Positions 53,936-62,370 of a stretch of 64,000 nucleotides of DNA are shown one piece after another. The notes under the pieces are model-generated. The model was not told where the DNA came from and did no database searches. It was given only the letters and a program-made list of their open reading frames with translations. The stretch's first letter is position 1. Each line of letters starts with the position of its first letter. Source of the stretch: Cyclobacteriaceae bacterium (lineage in GTDB: Bacteria; Bacteroidota; Bacteroidia; Cytophagales; Cyclobacteriaceae); assembly GCA_028281285.1 (NCBI GenBank), contig JANQKF010000017.1, positions 62,001-126,000 on the forward strand, written 5' to 3'. The position numbers and the translations under genes are program-made.

Positions 53936-54520
53936 ATGGAAAGTCCTGCAGCCCTCTTATTGAAAGAAAAAATCTACGCGAAGGTGAGTCCATCAAATGA
54001 AGAATGGAACGATTTCATAGGACAATGGCAACCTTTCAATTTTGCAAAGAATCAGTTAATTACTGACTTCGGAACCATTGAACATTATTTCTACTTTGTC
54101 AGCGATGGGTTGATTCGAGGCTACTTCATAAAGGATGGTACTGAATTCAATATGGGGTTCTCGTACAAAGGAGATTTCAGTGGTGAATATGAATCGTTTG
54201 TACTTCAGCGACCTGCCCAGTATGCCATGGAAAGCCTGACCGAAGTGAACGGCTTACGTATTTCACATTCCGGTTTAATGCGTATATACGATCAGCATAA
54301 GGTTTTTGAACGTTGGGGGCGAATGTTCAACGAAATGATTTTGACTGGACTTGGTCTATTCATCCGCTCCATAATTGCCGATACTGCAGAAGAACGGTTC
54401 AAAAGGCTCATGACACAAAGTCCGCATGTGATTCAATTCATACCCCAGAAACACCTTGCCTCTTACCTGGGTATGACTCCTGAAACTTTTAGCAGGATGA
54501 GAAAGAAATGGATGGAATAA
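53936..54520 (+). CDS. Crp/Fnr family transcriptional regulator
   Basis: A 194-aa regulator. Residues about 15-130 form a cyclic-nucleotide-binding-type beta-roll ('FNFAKNQLITDFGTIEHYFY' in part, 'GFSYKGDFSGEYESFVLQRPA' in part). The C-terminal helix-turn-helix is 'IPQKHLASYLGMTPETFSRM'. It lacks the cysteine set of oxygen-sensing Fnr. The cAMP-pocket arginine is not clearly conserved, so the ligand is unknown. It is 19 bp after the TSUP gene. A palindromic TTGAT-N4-GTCAA box lies 5 bp after its stop codon, before a DinB-like gene that often accompanies such regulators in Bacteroidota (family recollection). Confidence 0.9.
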   Translation: MESPAALLLKEKIYAKVSPSNEEWNDFIGQWQPFNFAKNQLITDFGTIEHYFYFVSDGLIRGYFIKDGTEFNMGFSYKGDFSGEYESFVLQRPAQYAMESLTEVNGLRISHSGLMRIYDQHKVFERWGRMFNEMILTGLGLFIRSIIADTAEERFKRLMTQSPHVIQFIPQKHLASYLGMTPETFSRMRKKWME

Positions 54521-54524
54521 TTTC

Positions 54525-54538
54525 TTGATCTGTGTCAA
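54525..54538. promoter_or_regulatory. Crp/Fnr-like binding box
   Basis: TTGATCTGTGTCAA resembles the Fnr/Crp-type consensus TTGAT-N4-ATCAA with one mismatch, extended by C and G outside. It lies 46 bp before the DinB-like gene's ATG, upstream of TTTG (54551-54554) and a TAACTTTA -7-like element. Confidence 0.45.
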
Positions 54539-54584
54539 GTCCAAAGAAATTTGGTGGCTTTAACTTTATCACAAATTATAAGTC

Positions 54585-55157
54585 ATGAACTCAAAAGTTT
54601 TTATTGAAGAAACAGCTGGAGCATTCGAATCACTCATTGACGAGGTCATCAATGCAGTAGATGGGATGAATCACAAAGCACTCTTAATCCCGGAGGCGGA
54701 AGGCAAGTGGAATATGCTTCAATGTATTAAGCATATGTCGCTGGCTACACAGGTATACGTCCGCAATGCAGAAGAGAAACTGGCGAATACTTCCAACCCG
54801 ATATCATCAGGACAGTTCAAAGGCAGTTGGAAAGGCCGATGGTTTGTTAAAATGAATGAGCCTAAGGAAAATGGTCATATTCCATCAAAACTAAAGACCT
54901 TCAAGACAATGGAGCCCCAAAGTGAACTTGACAAACAAGAGGTTGTTGACGAGTTTATTTCGACTCACCAAAAGTTCATTTCACTGATCAAAGCATCAGA
55001 GGGGATCAATCTGGACAAAACGAGAATCCCAACGGCCATTCCAATAGTCAAGCTGCGGTTAGGCGATGCCTATCGGTTCATTTTGGCACACACTAAAAGA
55101 CATGTGGTTCAACTCAAAAGAATAAAAAGCACTGTTATAATGATGGGTGCCAATTAA
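54585..55157 (+). CDS. DinB-like four-helix metalloenzyme family protein
   Basis: A 190-aa soluble protein with the DinB/YfiT-like four-helix bundle pattern. Possible metal ligands are His in 'QCIKHMSLATQVYV' and the pair in 'LAHTKRHVVQLKRI'. 'EGKWNMLQCIKH' is the typical first-helix phrase of the family. Functions in the family include thiol transferases (bacillithiol or other low-molecular-weight thiols); no specific reaction can be assigned. Preceded by a Crp/Fnr-like box and directly after a Crp/Fnr-type gene. Confidence 0.85.
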   Translation: MNSKVFIEETAGAFESLIDEVINAVDGMNHKALLIPEAEGKWNMLQCIKHMSLATQVYVRNAEEKLANTSNPISSGQFKGSWKGRWFVKMNEPKENGHIPSKLKTFKTMEPQSELDKQEVVDEFISTHQKFISLIKASEGINLDKTRIPTAIPIVKLRLGDAYRFILAHTKRHVVQLKRIKSTVIMMGAN

Positions 55158-55189
55158 TATTTTTAACTTGAGTTCGTCTAACCAGTAAG

Positions 55190-55642
55190 ATGACTCGATT
55201 TTTCCCCTTTTGTTTCCTTGTTACATTTTTTGTTTCAAGTATAGACCTTAAGGCACAATCCAATGAGGCGCAGGCTATTGCAAAAGCATCAAAGGCGTTT
55301 TCACAAGCCTATGTAGATGGTGATCTGGAAGCACAGATGAAATTCTATACCAATGACGTGGTTATCATTCCCGGAAATCGTCTGATGATCACAGGTATTG
55401 AAGGTGTGACACGGTATTGGAAAACTCCCGAAAGTGTAAAAATTCTGAGTCATAAAGCTACCACTACTAAGCTGGAAATATCTGGAAACATGGCCTCTGA
55501 TTATGGAGTATATGAAGGTACTTCTGAGAGAAATGGTGTTAAATCCAGCTTTAAAGGGCAATACGTTATTGTCTGGAAAAAGGGGAAAGATGGTCAATGG
55601 AGAATGGCCGTGGACATGTGGAGTTCGCTAAGAAATAACTGA
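55190..55642 (+). CDS. exported NTF2-like (SnoaL/DUF4440) protein
   Basis: A 150-aa protein with a signal peptide 'FFPFCFLVTFFVSSIDLKAQ' and a single NTF2-like cone domain ('ASKAFSQAYVDGDLEAQMKF', 'YTNDVVIIPGNRLMITGIEG' and 'SDYGVYEGTSERNGVK', 'WRMAVDMWSS'). Members of the DUF4440/SnoaL group bind small ligands or act as isomerases or hydrolases; the role here is unknown. It lies 32 bp after the DinB-like gene and 1 bp before the glycine-zipper gene. Confidence 0.85.
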   Translation: MTRFFPFCFLVTFFVSSIDLKAQSNEAQAIAKASKAFSQAYVDGDLEAQMKFYTNDVVIIPGNRLMITGIEGVTRYWKTPESVKILSHKATTTKLEISGNMASDYGVYEGTSERNGVKSSFKGQYVIVWKKGKDGQWRMAVDMWSSLRNN

Positions 55643-55643
55643 T

Positions 55644-55841
55644 ATGGCAGAAGAGAACAATCAGAACAACGAACCGGAAGAAGACTATTATCCCAGAAAG
55701 GGTGGTTTGGGAATAGGTGCTGGTATCGCAATCGGTGCCGGCATTGGGATTGCCCTGGGCAACCTGGGAATAGGTATAGGAGTCGGAATAGCCATGGGTG
55801 TTGGCTTCGAGTTTATCAATAGGGGGCGTAACAGAAAATAA
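55644..55841 (+). CDS. glycine-zipper small membrane protein
   Basis: A 65-aa protein: an acidic, Asn-rich head ('MAEENNQNNEPEEDYYPRKG'), then about 36 residues of repeated G-I/V/A-G units ('GIGAGIAIGAGIGIALGN', 'GIGIGVGIAMGVGF'), ending 'NRGRNRK'. The glycine spacing fits a glycine-zipper hairpin that packs tightly in a membrane. No signal peptide is seen. The ATG comes 1 bp after the NTF2-like gene's stop, so it is probably co-expressed with it. Function unknown. Confidence 0.7.
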   Translation: MAEENNQNNEPEEDYYPRKGGLGIGAGIAIGAGIGIALGNLGIGIGVGIAMGVGFEFINRGRNRK

Positions 55842-55862
55842 CCCCAGACTTTCATCCGGGGT
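55841..55862. terminator. hairpin between convergent genes
   Basis: ACCCC and GGGGT arms (55841-55845, 55858-55862) with a 12-base loop. On the minus strand it is followed by TTATTTTC. Probably a bidirectional terminator for the glycine-zipper and ABC permease genes. Confidence 0.5.
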
Positions 55863-55877
55863 CATCATTCAAATTCT

Positions 55878-58277
55878 TTATTCGTCACGCAATCGCTCGG
55901 AAGGATTACCCACAGCGGCCTTGAACGTTTGCATGCTAATTGTGATAAAAGCAATGATTCCCGCAACAGCCGCAGCCACAACAAAAGGCAACCAACTCAA
56001 ATCGATTCGGTAAGCATAGCCATCAAGCCAATCTCCCATAAAGTACCATGCCGCTGGGAAGGCAAGCACCATTGAAATTGCGATTAGAATCACGAATTCC
56101 TTAGATAGTATTCCCACAATCTGGTTGACCGAAGCACCGAGCACCTTTCGGATACTAATTTCCTTGCTGCGTTGTGCTACTGTAAATGAAGCCAGTCCGA
56201 ATAATCCAAGACAAGCAAGGAAAATAGCCAGTCCGGAAAATATGGTGAATAACTGACTCCGCTGTGTTTCCGAGGTATAGAGAATCTGAAACCTATCATC
56301 AAGGAAATTGTAGTTGATTGGCGTGTTGGGGCTAAACTTGGCATATACGTCCTCAATCTGATTCACCGCACTTCGGATATTTCCTCCATCAATCTTAATG
56401 GAAAGATTGCGCATGCTATTAGGCCTGTTCACCAGTATGATTGGAGATATTTCGCTTTGGAGCGACTCGAAATGAAAATCCTTAACCACCCCTATGACAG
56501 TTCCTCTTACACCAGCATAAACCATTGGCTTGCCAACTGCATCCTGTGGACCATTCCATCCTATAATTTCAACCGACCTTTCGTTCAGAATAAAAGAAGC
56601 AGAGTCGCGACTAAAGTCTTTGGTGAAGTTGCGCCCATCGGCCAACTCCATTTGATAAGTAGGAATGAAATCAGGATCAACGCTCAAGACTTTAATGGTT
56701 ACCGGTGTGGGTGTCATTTCTCCATCCACCTCAACCCGTGCTCCTTGGGAATCCAGCAATTGTCCTGAAGGTACACGACTTGAACCTCCAATTGATTTCA
56801 CACCAGGTATATTGAGAACTTCATTCTTAAAGGTTTCATACTGAGCCCCGACCTGTCCACTTACACCCAGGATCATCATCTGATCTCGATCATAACCAAG
56901 ATTCTTGTTCTGGATATAACTTAGCTGTTGATAGACTACAATAGTCGAAACAATGAGAATTACGGAGATTGTAAACTGGACCACTACCAATAGTCTTCTT
57001 AGTCCTCCACTTTTGGCTCCAGTGGTGAGTTTTCCTTTTAACACTCTTAGAGGCCTAAACGATGAAAGATAAAATGCCGGATAACTGCCAGCCAAAACCC
57101 CAATCATAAGCGCAAAACCAATAATGACTGCCAGAATGTCCCAGTTTTCAACTAGACTGAATGACAATACAAGTCCTGTGAACTGCCTGAAAAATGGAAG
57201 AATTAACGATGCCAGCCCTATGGCAATGACCACCGCCAGGACTACCAACACGATTGATTCGACCAGAAACTGATTAATCAAGCTCCCTTTGGCCGCTCCA
57301 AAAACTTTTCTCATACCCACTTCCTTCGCGCGGTTGGCCGATCTGGCTGTTGCTAAATTCATATAGTTGATACATGCTATCGCCAGAATCAATGCAGCAA
57401 TTGAGGTGAATATGTAGACATAAGTGATATCACTATTCAAACCCTGCTCATCATCGAGGTTTGACCTAAGATGGACATCAGTAAATTTCTGAATATGAAG
57501 GGCTGTGAAACTTGGTCCTCGTTCACCAAGATTAGCCACAAGGAAATCCTCGAATCTCCTTTCGATCTCTTCCAGCCGTCCTCCTTCTTTCAAAGTGAAA
57601 ATGGTTTTGAAATTATTGCTCCCCCAGGCTCGCATCATGTTTTCCCTACCACCGTAAAAGGCTTCTACCAAGCTGAAGTCGGCCATCATATCCAATTGCA
57701 TTGAAGAGTTTTCAGGCATGTCTTTGTAAATCCCTTTCACCATTAAATTGGCTTGAGATCCATATTGGATTGTCTTTCCCATAGGATCATCATTGCCAAA
57801 ATATTTCCGGGCCATAGTTTCTGAGATGACCACCGAACCTGGCTGACTCAATGCCTCCTTGAGATCTCCTTCTATGACATCGAACGTCAAAATTTCTACA
57901 ACTTCAGGATCAGCAAAGCCAAAGTTAGGTTCCGAAAAAAGCTTGTCTTCATAGCTCACGGTTCCTGAAAAGGTCACGTATCGCCCGATCTTCTCAATCT
58001 CATTCGTGTATTCCTCTCTTAGTTTGGGCGCAAACGGGGGAGCTAAACTTGAAAGATGAAGCGAGGTGGTTCCATCAGGACTAAGGAACTCACGAGTAAA
58101 TCGATAAATATTATCAGAGTTCTTATGGAACTTGTCATAACTCATTTCCTCATTGATATATAATCCAATTAGGATACAGCAAGTAAGACCTACTGAGAGA
58201 CCGAGAATATTTATGAACGAAAATGCCTTGTGCTTTTTGAGATTGCGTACAGCGATTTTGAAATAATTCTTGAGCAT
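55878..58277 (-). CDS. ABC transporter permease, MacB/FtsX type
   Basis: A 799-aa inner-membrane permease with two tandem MacB_PCD-FtsX units. A first helix 'FSFINILGLSVGLTCCILIG' is followed by a periplasmic domain (about 45-275). Three helices around 285-405 include 'IACINYMNLATARSANRAKE' and 'MRKVFGAAKGSLINQFLVES', a linking helix lies near 430, a second periplasmic domain at about 455-660, and three last helices contain 'EISIRKVLGASVNQIVGILSKEF' (in part). Such double permeases are abundant in Bacteroidota and need a separate ATPase, which is not adjacent here. Substrates in the family are antimicrobial peptides, lipids or signals; not assignable. Confidence 0.93.
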   Translation of the reverse strand: MLKNYFKIAVRNLKKHKAFSFINILGLSVGLTCCILIGLYINEEMSYDKFHKNSDNIYRFTREFLSPDGTTSLHLSSLAPPFAPKLREEYTNEIEKIGRYVTFSGTVSYEDKLFSEPNFGFADPEVVEILTFDVIEGDLKEALSQPGSVVISETMARKYFGNDDPMGKTIQYGSQANLMVKGIYKDMPENSSMQLDMMADFSLVEAFYGGRENMMRAWGSNNFKTIFTLKEGGRLEEIERRFEDFLVANLGERGPSFTALHIQKFTDVHLRSNLDDEQGLNSDITYVYIFTSIAALILAIACINYMNLATARSANRAKEVGMRKVFGAAKGSLINQFLVESIVLVVLAVVIAIGLASLILPFFRQFTGLVLSFSLVENWDILAVIIGFALMIGVLAGSYPAFYLSSFRPLRVLKGKLTTGAKSGGLRRLLVVVQFTISVILIVSTIVVYQQLSYIQNKNLGYDRDQMMILGVSGQVGAQYETFKNEVLNIPGVKSIGGSSRVPSGQLLDSQGARVEVDGEMTPTPVTIKVLSVDPDFIPTYQMELADGRNFTKDFSRDSASFILNERSVEIIGWNGPQDAVGKPMVYAGVRGTVIGVVKDFHFESLQSEISPIILVNRPNSMRNLSIKIDGGNIRSAVNQIEDVYAKFSPNTPINYNFLDDRFQILYTSETQRSQLFTIFSGLAIFLACLGLFGLASFTVAQRSKEISIRKVLGASVNQIVGILSKEFVILIAISMVLAFPAAWYFMGDWLDGYAYRIDLSWLPFVVAAAVAGIIAFITISMQTFKAAVGNPSERLRDE

Positions 58278-58458
58278 GATGAGTTGGTTTTGAGTTGAGT
58301 AATGGCTTCCAAGGTTACACTTTTGGATTGGTCCTTGGTTACAATCTATCCTCTGAATAGATGTATATTATCAAATAAGGTTGCATTCTTTGCTGGAATT
58401 AGGGAATAGCAATACTATTCAGACTTTCGATATTGGCATTTTTTTCACAGATTTAAGC

Positions 58459-59310
58459 ATGAAGCGTGCAGCTCTCCTCCTTTGCCTGCTATTCATAAGT
58501 CAGTGTGTGTATCCCTTCCAAAAAAAGAAAGGTAAGGACAAGCCTGATATTACTGTAGTTTCCTTTAATATCAGATACGGGACTCCGGGTGACGGAATCA
58601 ATGTCTGGAAAAAGAGGAAGTCATTAATCTTTAACATTTTCAAAAAGTACAGGGGAGGAATTATTGCTACCCAAGAGGCCCTGATTCGCCAAATTGAGGA
58701 ACTAAACAAAGAAATCCCCAGAATGGGTGCAGTCTATCGAACCCGGCATGAAGACGATCGCAGCGGTGAGTCCATGGCCATTTTCTATGATAAAGCCACC
58801 TGGAAATTGCTTGAAGATGAGACTTTTTGGTTCTCCAATACACCGGACACTCCCGGTTCGCGATCGTGGGGCAATACCCTTCCCAGGATGACTACGACAG
58901 CAATATTTGAGAACAAGAACACTAAGAAAAAAGTGAGGGTAATGAACACACACCTGGATCATCGATCCGTCAATTCAAGGGAAAAGAGTATTGATTTGAT
59001 ATTGAAGAAACTACAGGAATACGATGAGACTATCCCAACAGTGTTGGTAGGCGACTTCAATATGGAGCCCGATGACCCACATCTGGATAAGATTAGAGAA
59101 TGGTTTGAGGACAGCTACACCGGACCGCCAGTAGAAGGGTGTACTTTCCATCGGTGGGATGGCGGGAGGCATTGTGAACGGATAGACTATGTATTTTACC
59201 CTAAGGCATCAGGTTTCGAATTGTTGAGCTCAGGGATCGATAGGTATCAAAAAGCAGGGCGATTCCCCTCAGATCATTATCCGGTCTATGCACGGTTCAA
59301 AATGAATTAG
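58459..59310 (+). CDS. endonuclease/exonuclease/phosphatase family protein, exported
   Basis: A 283-aa metal-dependent phosphodiesterase-fold protein. The start at 58459 gives 'MKRAALLLCLLFISQCVYPF', a signal peptide with a possible lipobox cysteine; the longer frame to 58381 starts with TTG and lacks support. EEP motifs: 'VVSFNIRYG', 'ATQEALIRQ' (metal Glu), 'MNTHLDHRS', 'VLVGDFNMEPDD' and 'SDHYPVYARF' (catalytic Asp-His). 'ERIDYVFYP' is also typical. Possible substrates include nucleic acids, phospholipids or sugar phosphates; extracellular placement favours a scavenging role (inference). Overlaps the convergent EamA gene end by 4 bp. Confidence 0.9.
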   Translation: MKRAALLLCLLFISQCVYPFQKKKGKDKPDITVVSFNIRYGTPGDGINVWKKRKSLIFNIFKKYRGGIIATQEALIRQIEELNKEIPRMGAVYRTRHEDDRSGESMAIFYDKATWKLLEDETFWFSNTPDTPGSRSWGNTLPRMTTTAIFENKNTKKKVRVMNTHLDHRSVNSREKSIDLILKKLQEYDETIPTVLVGDFNMEPDDPHLDKIREWFEDSYTGPPVEGCTFHRWDGGRHCERIDYVFYPKASGFELLSSGIDRYQKAGRFPSDHYPVYARFKMN

Positions 59311-60188
59311 CCCCTTTTTCGGTTGGATATAAAAACCCCGATCAATACCGCAACTATACCAGCGACTTGACCCGCTACGAGAGTTTCTCCATCATAAATT
59401 CCCCAACCTAGCGCCACAATCGGAATCAAATAAGTAACAAAACTTGCAAACAAAGGAGTTTTAATCTTGACCAATTTATTGAACATAATCAAGGCTACAG
59501 CTGTACTCATTACCCCTAAAAGAACCACATATCCAGCCGCTTTGAATCCTCCCGGAGCAGTCGCCAGTTTATTGGCAAAATCTGTTCCATATAGAAGATA
59601 GGCTCCGGCAAGGGGGCCCATAAAAAGCAAACTGACACTGGTAATAACGAGGGCGTTGATTTCCTTCAAATAGTATTTGATCACATTGACATTTACCCCA
59701 TAGCACATAGTCGCGAGTACTACAAACAGTGCATAATAATTAAGCCCGGAAAGCCTGCCTCCGCTGCCTGCCAGCATCAGCAACGCAGTTCCTCCAAAAG
59801 CCAACGTGACCCCAATACCTGCCGCTCTGGTTATTTTCTGAGCAAAAAACATAGCTCCCATGATCAATACGAATACAGGCGTTAACCCATTCAAAACACC
59901 TGTGATTCCGCTATCCAAGCGTGTCTGAGCTATCGCAAAAAGGAAGGCTGGAATAAAACTCCCTACCATTCCAATGACGAATAACAACTTCATTTGCCTG
60001 GCGGTGAGTTTTCTAAGTTTTGGAATTGAAATCGGAACCAGAAACAGTGAAGCAGCCAAAATCCTAATCGCTCCTACTTCACCCGGTGAGTAAACAACAA
60101 GTCCCTTTTTAATTAAAATAAACGAGGTCCCCCATATAAGGGCGAGTACGATTAAAATGGTCCAGGCGAGTGCGTTTTGGTTCTTCAT
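59307..60188 (-). CDS. EamA/DMT family transporter
   Basis: A 293-aa inner-membrane protein with ten hydrophobic helices in two EamA repeats. The first begins 'WTILIVLALIWGTSFILIKK' with 'GAIRILAASLFLVP', and the second includes 'MCYGVNVNVIKYYL' and 'LIPIVALGWGIYDGE'. The family exports amino acids or other metabolites; substrate unknown. The ATG lies directly next to the dusB stop codon (no gap), so it is the second gene of a dusB operon. 'SNRKRG' forms a basic C-terminal tail. Confidence 0.9.
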   Translation of the reverse strand: MKNQNALAWTILIVLALIWGTSFILIKKGLVVYSPGEVGAIRILAASLFLVPISIPKLRKLTARQMKLLFVIGMVGSFIPAFLFAIAQTRLDSGITGVLNGLTPVFVLIMGAMFFAQKITRAAGIGVTLAFGGTALLMLAGSGGRLSGLNYYALFVVLATMCYGVNVNVIKYYLKEINALVITSVSLLFMGPLAGAYLLYGTDFANKLATAPGGFKAAGYVVLLGVMSTAVALIMFNKLVKIKTPLFASFVTYLIPIVALGWGIYDGETLVAGQVAGIVAVLIGVFISNRKRG

Positions 60189-61184
60189 TTAGGCTAATGC
60201 ATAGGCATCTTCGAATGTAACAGCGATCTCGTCTAAGAGTTCCATTATTTCGCTCGGATCATTCGATTCAACCAGCCGCATTCGGAATGGTCTGAAATTA
60301 GGGATTCCCCTGAAATAATTGGTGTAGTGTCTACGCATTTCATAAATACCCAATACCGGGCCCTTCCATTCCAGCGAAAACTCAAAATGTTTCTTCGCGG
60401 TAGTCACCCTTTCCTTCATTTCCGGCACAGGCAACAGCTCTCCGGTTTTCATGAAATGTTTAATTTCATTGAATATCCAAGGATAACCAATGGATGCCCG
60501 CCCAATCATTATCCCGTCAACACCATACTTATTCCTGTACTCCAGGGCTTTTTGAGGACTGTCAATATCACCATTTCCGAATATGGGCATATGTATGTTG
60601 GGGTGGTTTTTTACTTCAGCGATGAAATCCCAATTGGCCTCTCCCTTATACATCTGTTTTCTGGTCCTACCGTGTATCGTCAATGCCTGAACTCCGACAT
60701 CTTGAAGTCTCTGTGCCACTTCCACAATTTGAATAGTAGAATCGTCCCAACCAAGACGAGTCTTGACAGTCACAGGAAGGTTCACCCGCTTGACTATCTC
60801 ATCAGTCATCTTCTGCATTTTTGGGAGATCAAGCAAAATACCGGCACCCGCGCCTTTACAAGCCACCTTTTTTACCGGACAACCATAATTGATATCCACC
60901 AACTCTGGTTCGGCCGCTTCAGCGATTGCAGCCGCCTCCCTCATCGATTCAATTTTATCTCCGAAAATCTGGATACCTATCGGACGCTCATAGTCATAAA
61001 TATCCAGTTTCTGAACACTCTTATCCGCATCCCGGATGAGGCCTTCCGCAGAGATAAATTCCGTATACATCATATCGGCTCCATTCTCCTTACAAACTGC
61101 ACGGAAAGGCGGATCGCTCACGTCTTCCATGGGTGCGAGCAAAAGTGGAAATTCTCCTAATTCTATGTCAGCAATCTTAACCAA
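60189..61184 (-). CDS. dusB: tRNA-dihydrouridine synthase
   Basis: An FMN enzyme, 331 aa, that reduces specific uridines in tRNA to dihydrouridine. Motifs: 'LLLAPMEDVSDPPFRAVCKE', 'PIGIQIFGD', 'DINYGCPVKKVACKGAGAG' (catalytic Cys), 'VKTRLGWDD', 'LTIHGRTRKQMYKGEANWD', 'FGNGDI' and 'GIMIGRASIGYPWIF'. The start is a TTG (61184), not ATG: no in-frame ATG occurs between it and the upstream stop, and 'VKIADIELGEFPLLLAPM' matches the family start. It is divergent from the CPBP gene across a 16-bp palindrome. First gene of the dusB-EamA pair. Confidence 0.95.
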   Translation of the reverse strand: MVKIADIELGEFPLLLAPMEDVSDPPFRAVCKENGADMMYTEFISAEGLIRDADKSVQKLDIYDYERPIGIQIFGDKIESMREAAAIAEAAEPELVDINYGCPVKKVACKGAGAGILLDLPKMQKMTDEIVKRVNLPVTVKTRLGWDDSTIQIVEVAQRLQDVGVQALTIHGRTRKQMYKGEANWDFIAEVKNHPNIHMPIFGNGDIDSPQKALEYRNKYGVDGIMIGRASIGYPWIFNEIKHFMKTGELLPVPEMKERVTTAKKHFEFSLEWKGPVLGIYEMRRHYTNYFRGIPNFRPFRMRLVESNDPSEIMELLDEIAVTFEDAYALA

Positions 61185-61200
61185 AGGCTTTTGAAAAATT

Positions 61201-61216
61201 CGCGTAAATTTACGCG
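61201..61216. promoter_or_regulatory. perfect 16-bp palindrome between dusB and CPBP gene
   Basis: CGCGTAAATTTACGCG is fully self-complementary. Its core TAAATTTA resembles the TAnnTTTG -7 element on both strands. It ends 3 bp before the CPBP ATG (61220) and begins 16 bp before the dusB start, so it may serve as a shared bidirectional -7 element, an operator, or both. Confidence 0.55.
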
Positions 61217-61219
61217 ATT

Positions 61220-62167
61220 ATGGCGAGAATAGAGCAAGGAATTGATCTTTCAGGCGGTAGGTCTGATAGCAACACATTTTTAATCGTGTTTGGTTTGATG
61301 ATCGCAGGCTTTTTCATTGGGCAGTTCGTGTCTTCAATGTTTATTTTTCTCTTTGCCGCAATGAGCGGCAATGGATTAGAGGCCATGACTAATATCGATC
61401 TCCTATTCGAGTCGATTAGCAATACCCAGCTCATGATTGCTCAATCTACTTATACATTGGTTTTTACTTTTCTTACTCCTTGGTTTTACCTCAAATTGTT
61501 AGCCAAAAAATCGATCGGAGATCTCTACCTTGAAAGAAAAACGCCAATCCTTCCGCTTGTTCTTACATCTGTGGCTACAGTGGCGTTTATGTTCTTCAAC
61601 AACCTGCTCATTGAATGGAATGCGAATATGAGTTTGCCGGATTTCATGTCAGGAATCGAGGAATGGATGCAAAATATGGAGGAGCAATTGGCTGAAACAA
61701 CCGAAGCTTTCACAACATTCGACAATTTTGGTCAGTTTTTATTCGCCTTTGTTGTTGTGGCCATCCTTCCGGGAATAGGTGAAGAGTGGTTATTCCGAGG
61801 TGTGTTGCAAAATTCGTTACATCGATGGTCAAAGAATGTACATCTGGCTGTTTGGTTGTCAGCATTCATTTTTGCTGCCATACATCTTCAGTTTTATGGA
61901 GTTCTACCGAGAATGATGTTGGGCGTGTTATTCGGTTACCTGTATGTATGGTCTGGTAATTTGTGGTATCCCATTGCTGCACATATCATCAACAATGGTC
62001 TATCACTTACCTTCGCGTACCTCTACCAACTTGATGCGACAAACATTAATATCGATGAGTCAGAGACGCTTCCCGCCATCTTCTCAATAATCGGTTTCGT
62101 AGTATGTGCGGCTTGTTTGTACGTTTTTAGAAATCATTACCTTAAGCAAAATTCACTCAATGAGTAA
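61220..62167 (+). CDS. CPBP family intramembrane glutamic endopeptidase
   Basis: A 315-aa membrane protein with about eight hydrophobic helices of the CAAX protease/bacteriocin-processing (Abi) family. Catalytic motifs: 'LPGIGEEWLFRGVLQNSL' (EExxxR), 'FAAIHLQFYG' (His) and 'YPIAAHIINNGLSL' (HxxxN). Substrates in Bacteroidota are mostly unknown. First of a tight operon: its last 8 bp (62160-62167) overlap the DUF2007 gene, then cdsA. With the palindromic promoter so close, the transcript may be leaderless. Confidence 0.92.
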   Translation: MARIEQGIDLSGGRSDSNTFLIVFGLMIAGFFIGQFVSSMFIFLFAAMSGNGLEAMTNIDLLFESISNTQLMIAQSTYTLVFTFLTPWFYLKLLAKKSIGDLYLERKTPILPLVLTSVATVAFMFFNNLLIEWNANMSLPDFMSGIEEWMQNMEEQLAETTEAFTTFDNFGQFLFAFVVVAILPGIGEEWLFRGVLQNSLHRWSKNVHLAVWLSAFIFAAIHLQFYGVLPRMMLGVLFGYLYVWSGNLWYPIAAHIINNGLSLTFAYLYQLDATNINIDESETLPAIFSIIGFVVCAACLYVFRNHYLKQNSLNE

Positions 62168-62369
62168 TTGGCAGACCGTTTTTAAGACTACCAATCCCCA
62201 CCAAGCTGAGATTGTTAAGGCAGTGCTTGCCGACAACCAAATTCAATCCGTGGTTGTCAACAAGAAAGACTCCTCTTATACTTTTCTTGGTAGTATTGAA
62301 CTAAGAGTAGATGGCGACCAGGTCATGAAAGCTATCCGAATTATCGAAGAAGACATCAATTTCGATTAG
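62160..62369 (+). CDS. DUF2007-type putative signal-transducing protein
   Basis: A 69-aa soluble protein starting at the ATG at 62160 ('MSNWQTVFKTTNPHQAEIVK'), with the segment 'VLADNQIQSVVVNKKDSSY' and 'GSIELRVDGDQVMKAIRI' in the ferredoxin-like DUF2007 fold. A longer frame exists upstream inside the CPBP gene but does not fit the family. Its 5' end overlaps the CPBP gene by 8 bp and it ends 1 bp before cdsA, so all three are translationally linked. Function unknown; the family is thought to resemble PII-like sensors. Confidence 0.88.
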   Translation: MSNWQTVFKTTNPHQAEIVKAVLADNQIQSVVVNKKDSSYTFLGSIELRVDGDQVMKAIRIIEEDINFD

Positions 62370-62370
62370 C

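Noticed and set aside
60327-61160. 277-codon frame antisense to dusB.
   Set aside because: It lies wholly within the clearly identified dusB gene; composition (His, Phe, Ile rich) is typical of an antisense shadow.
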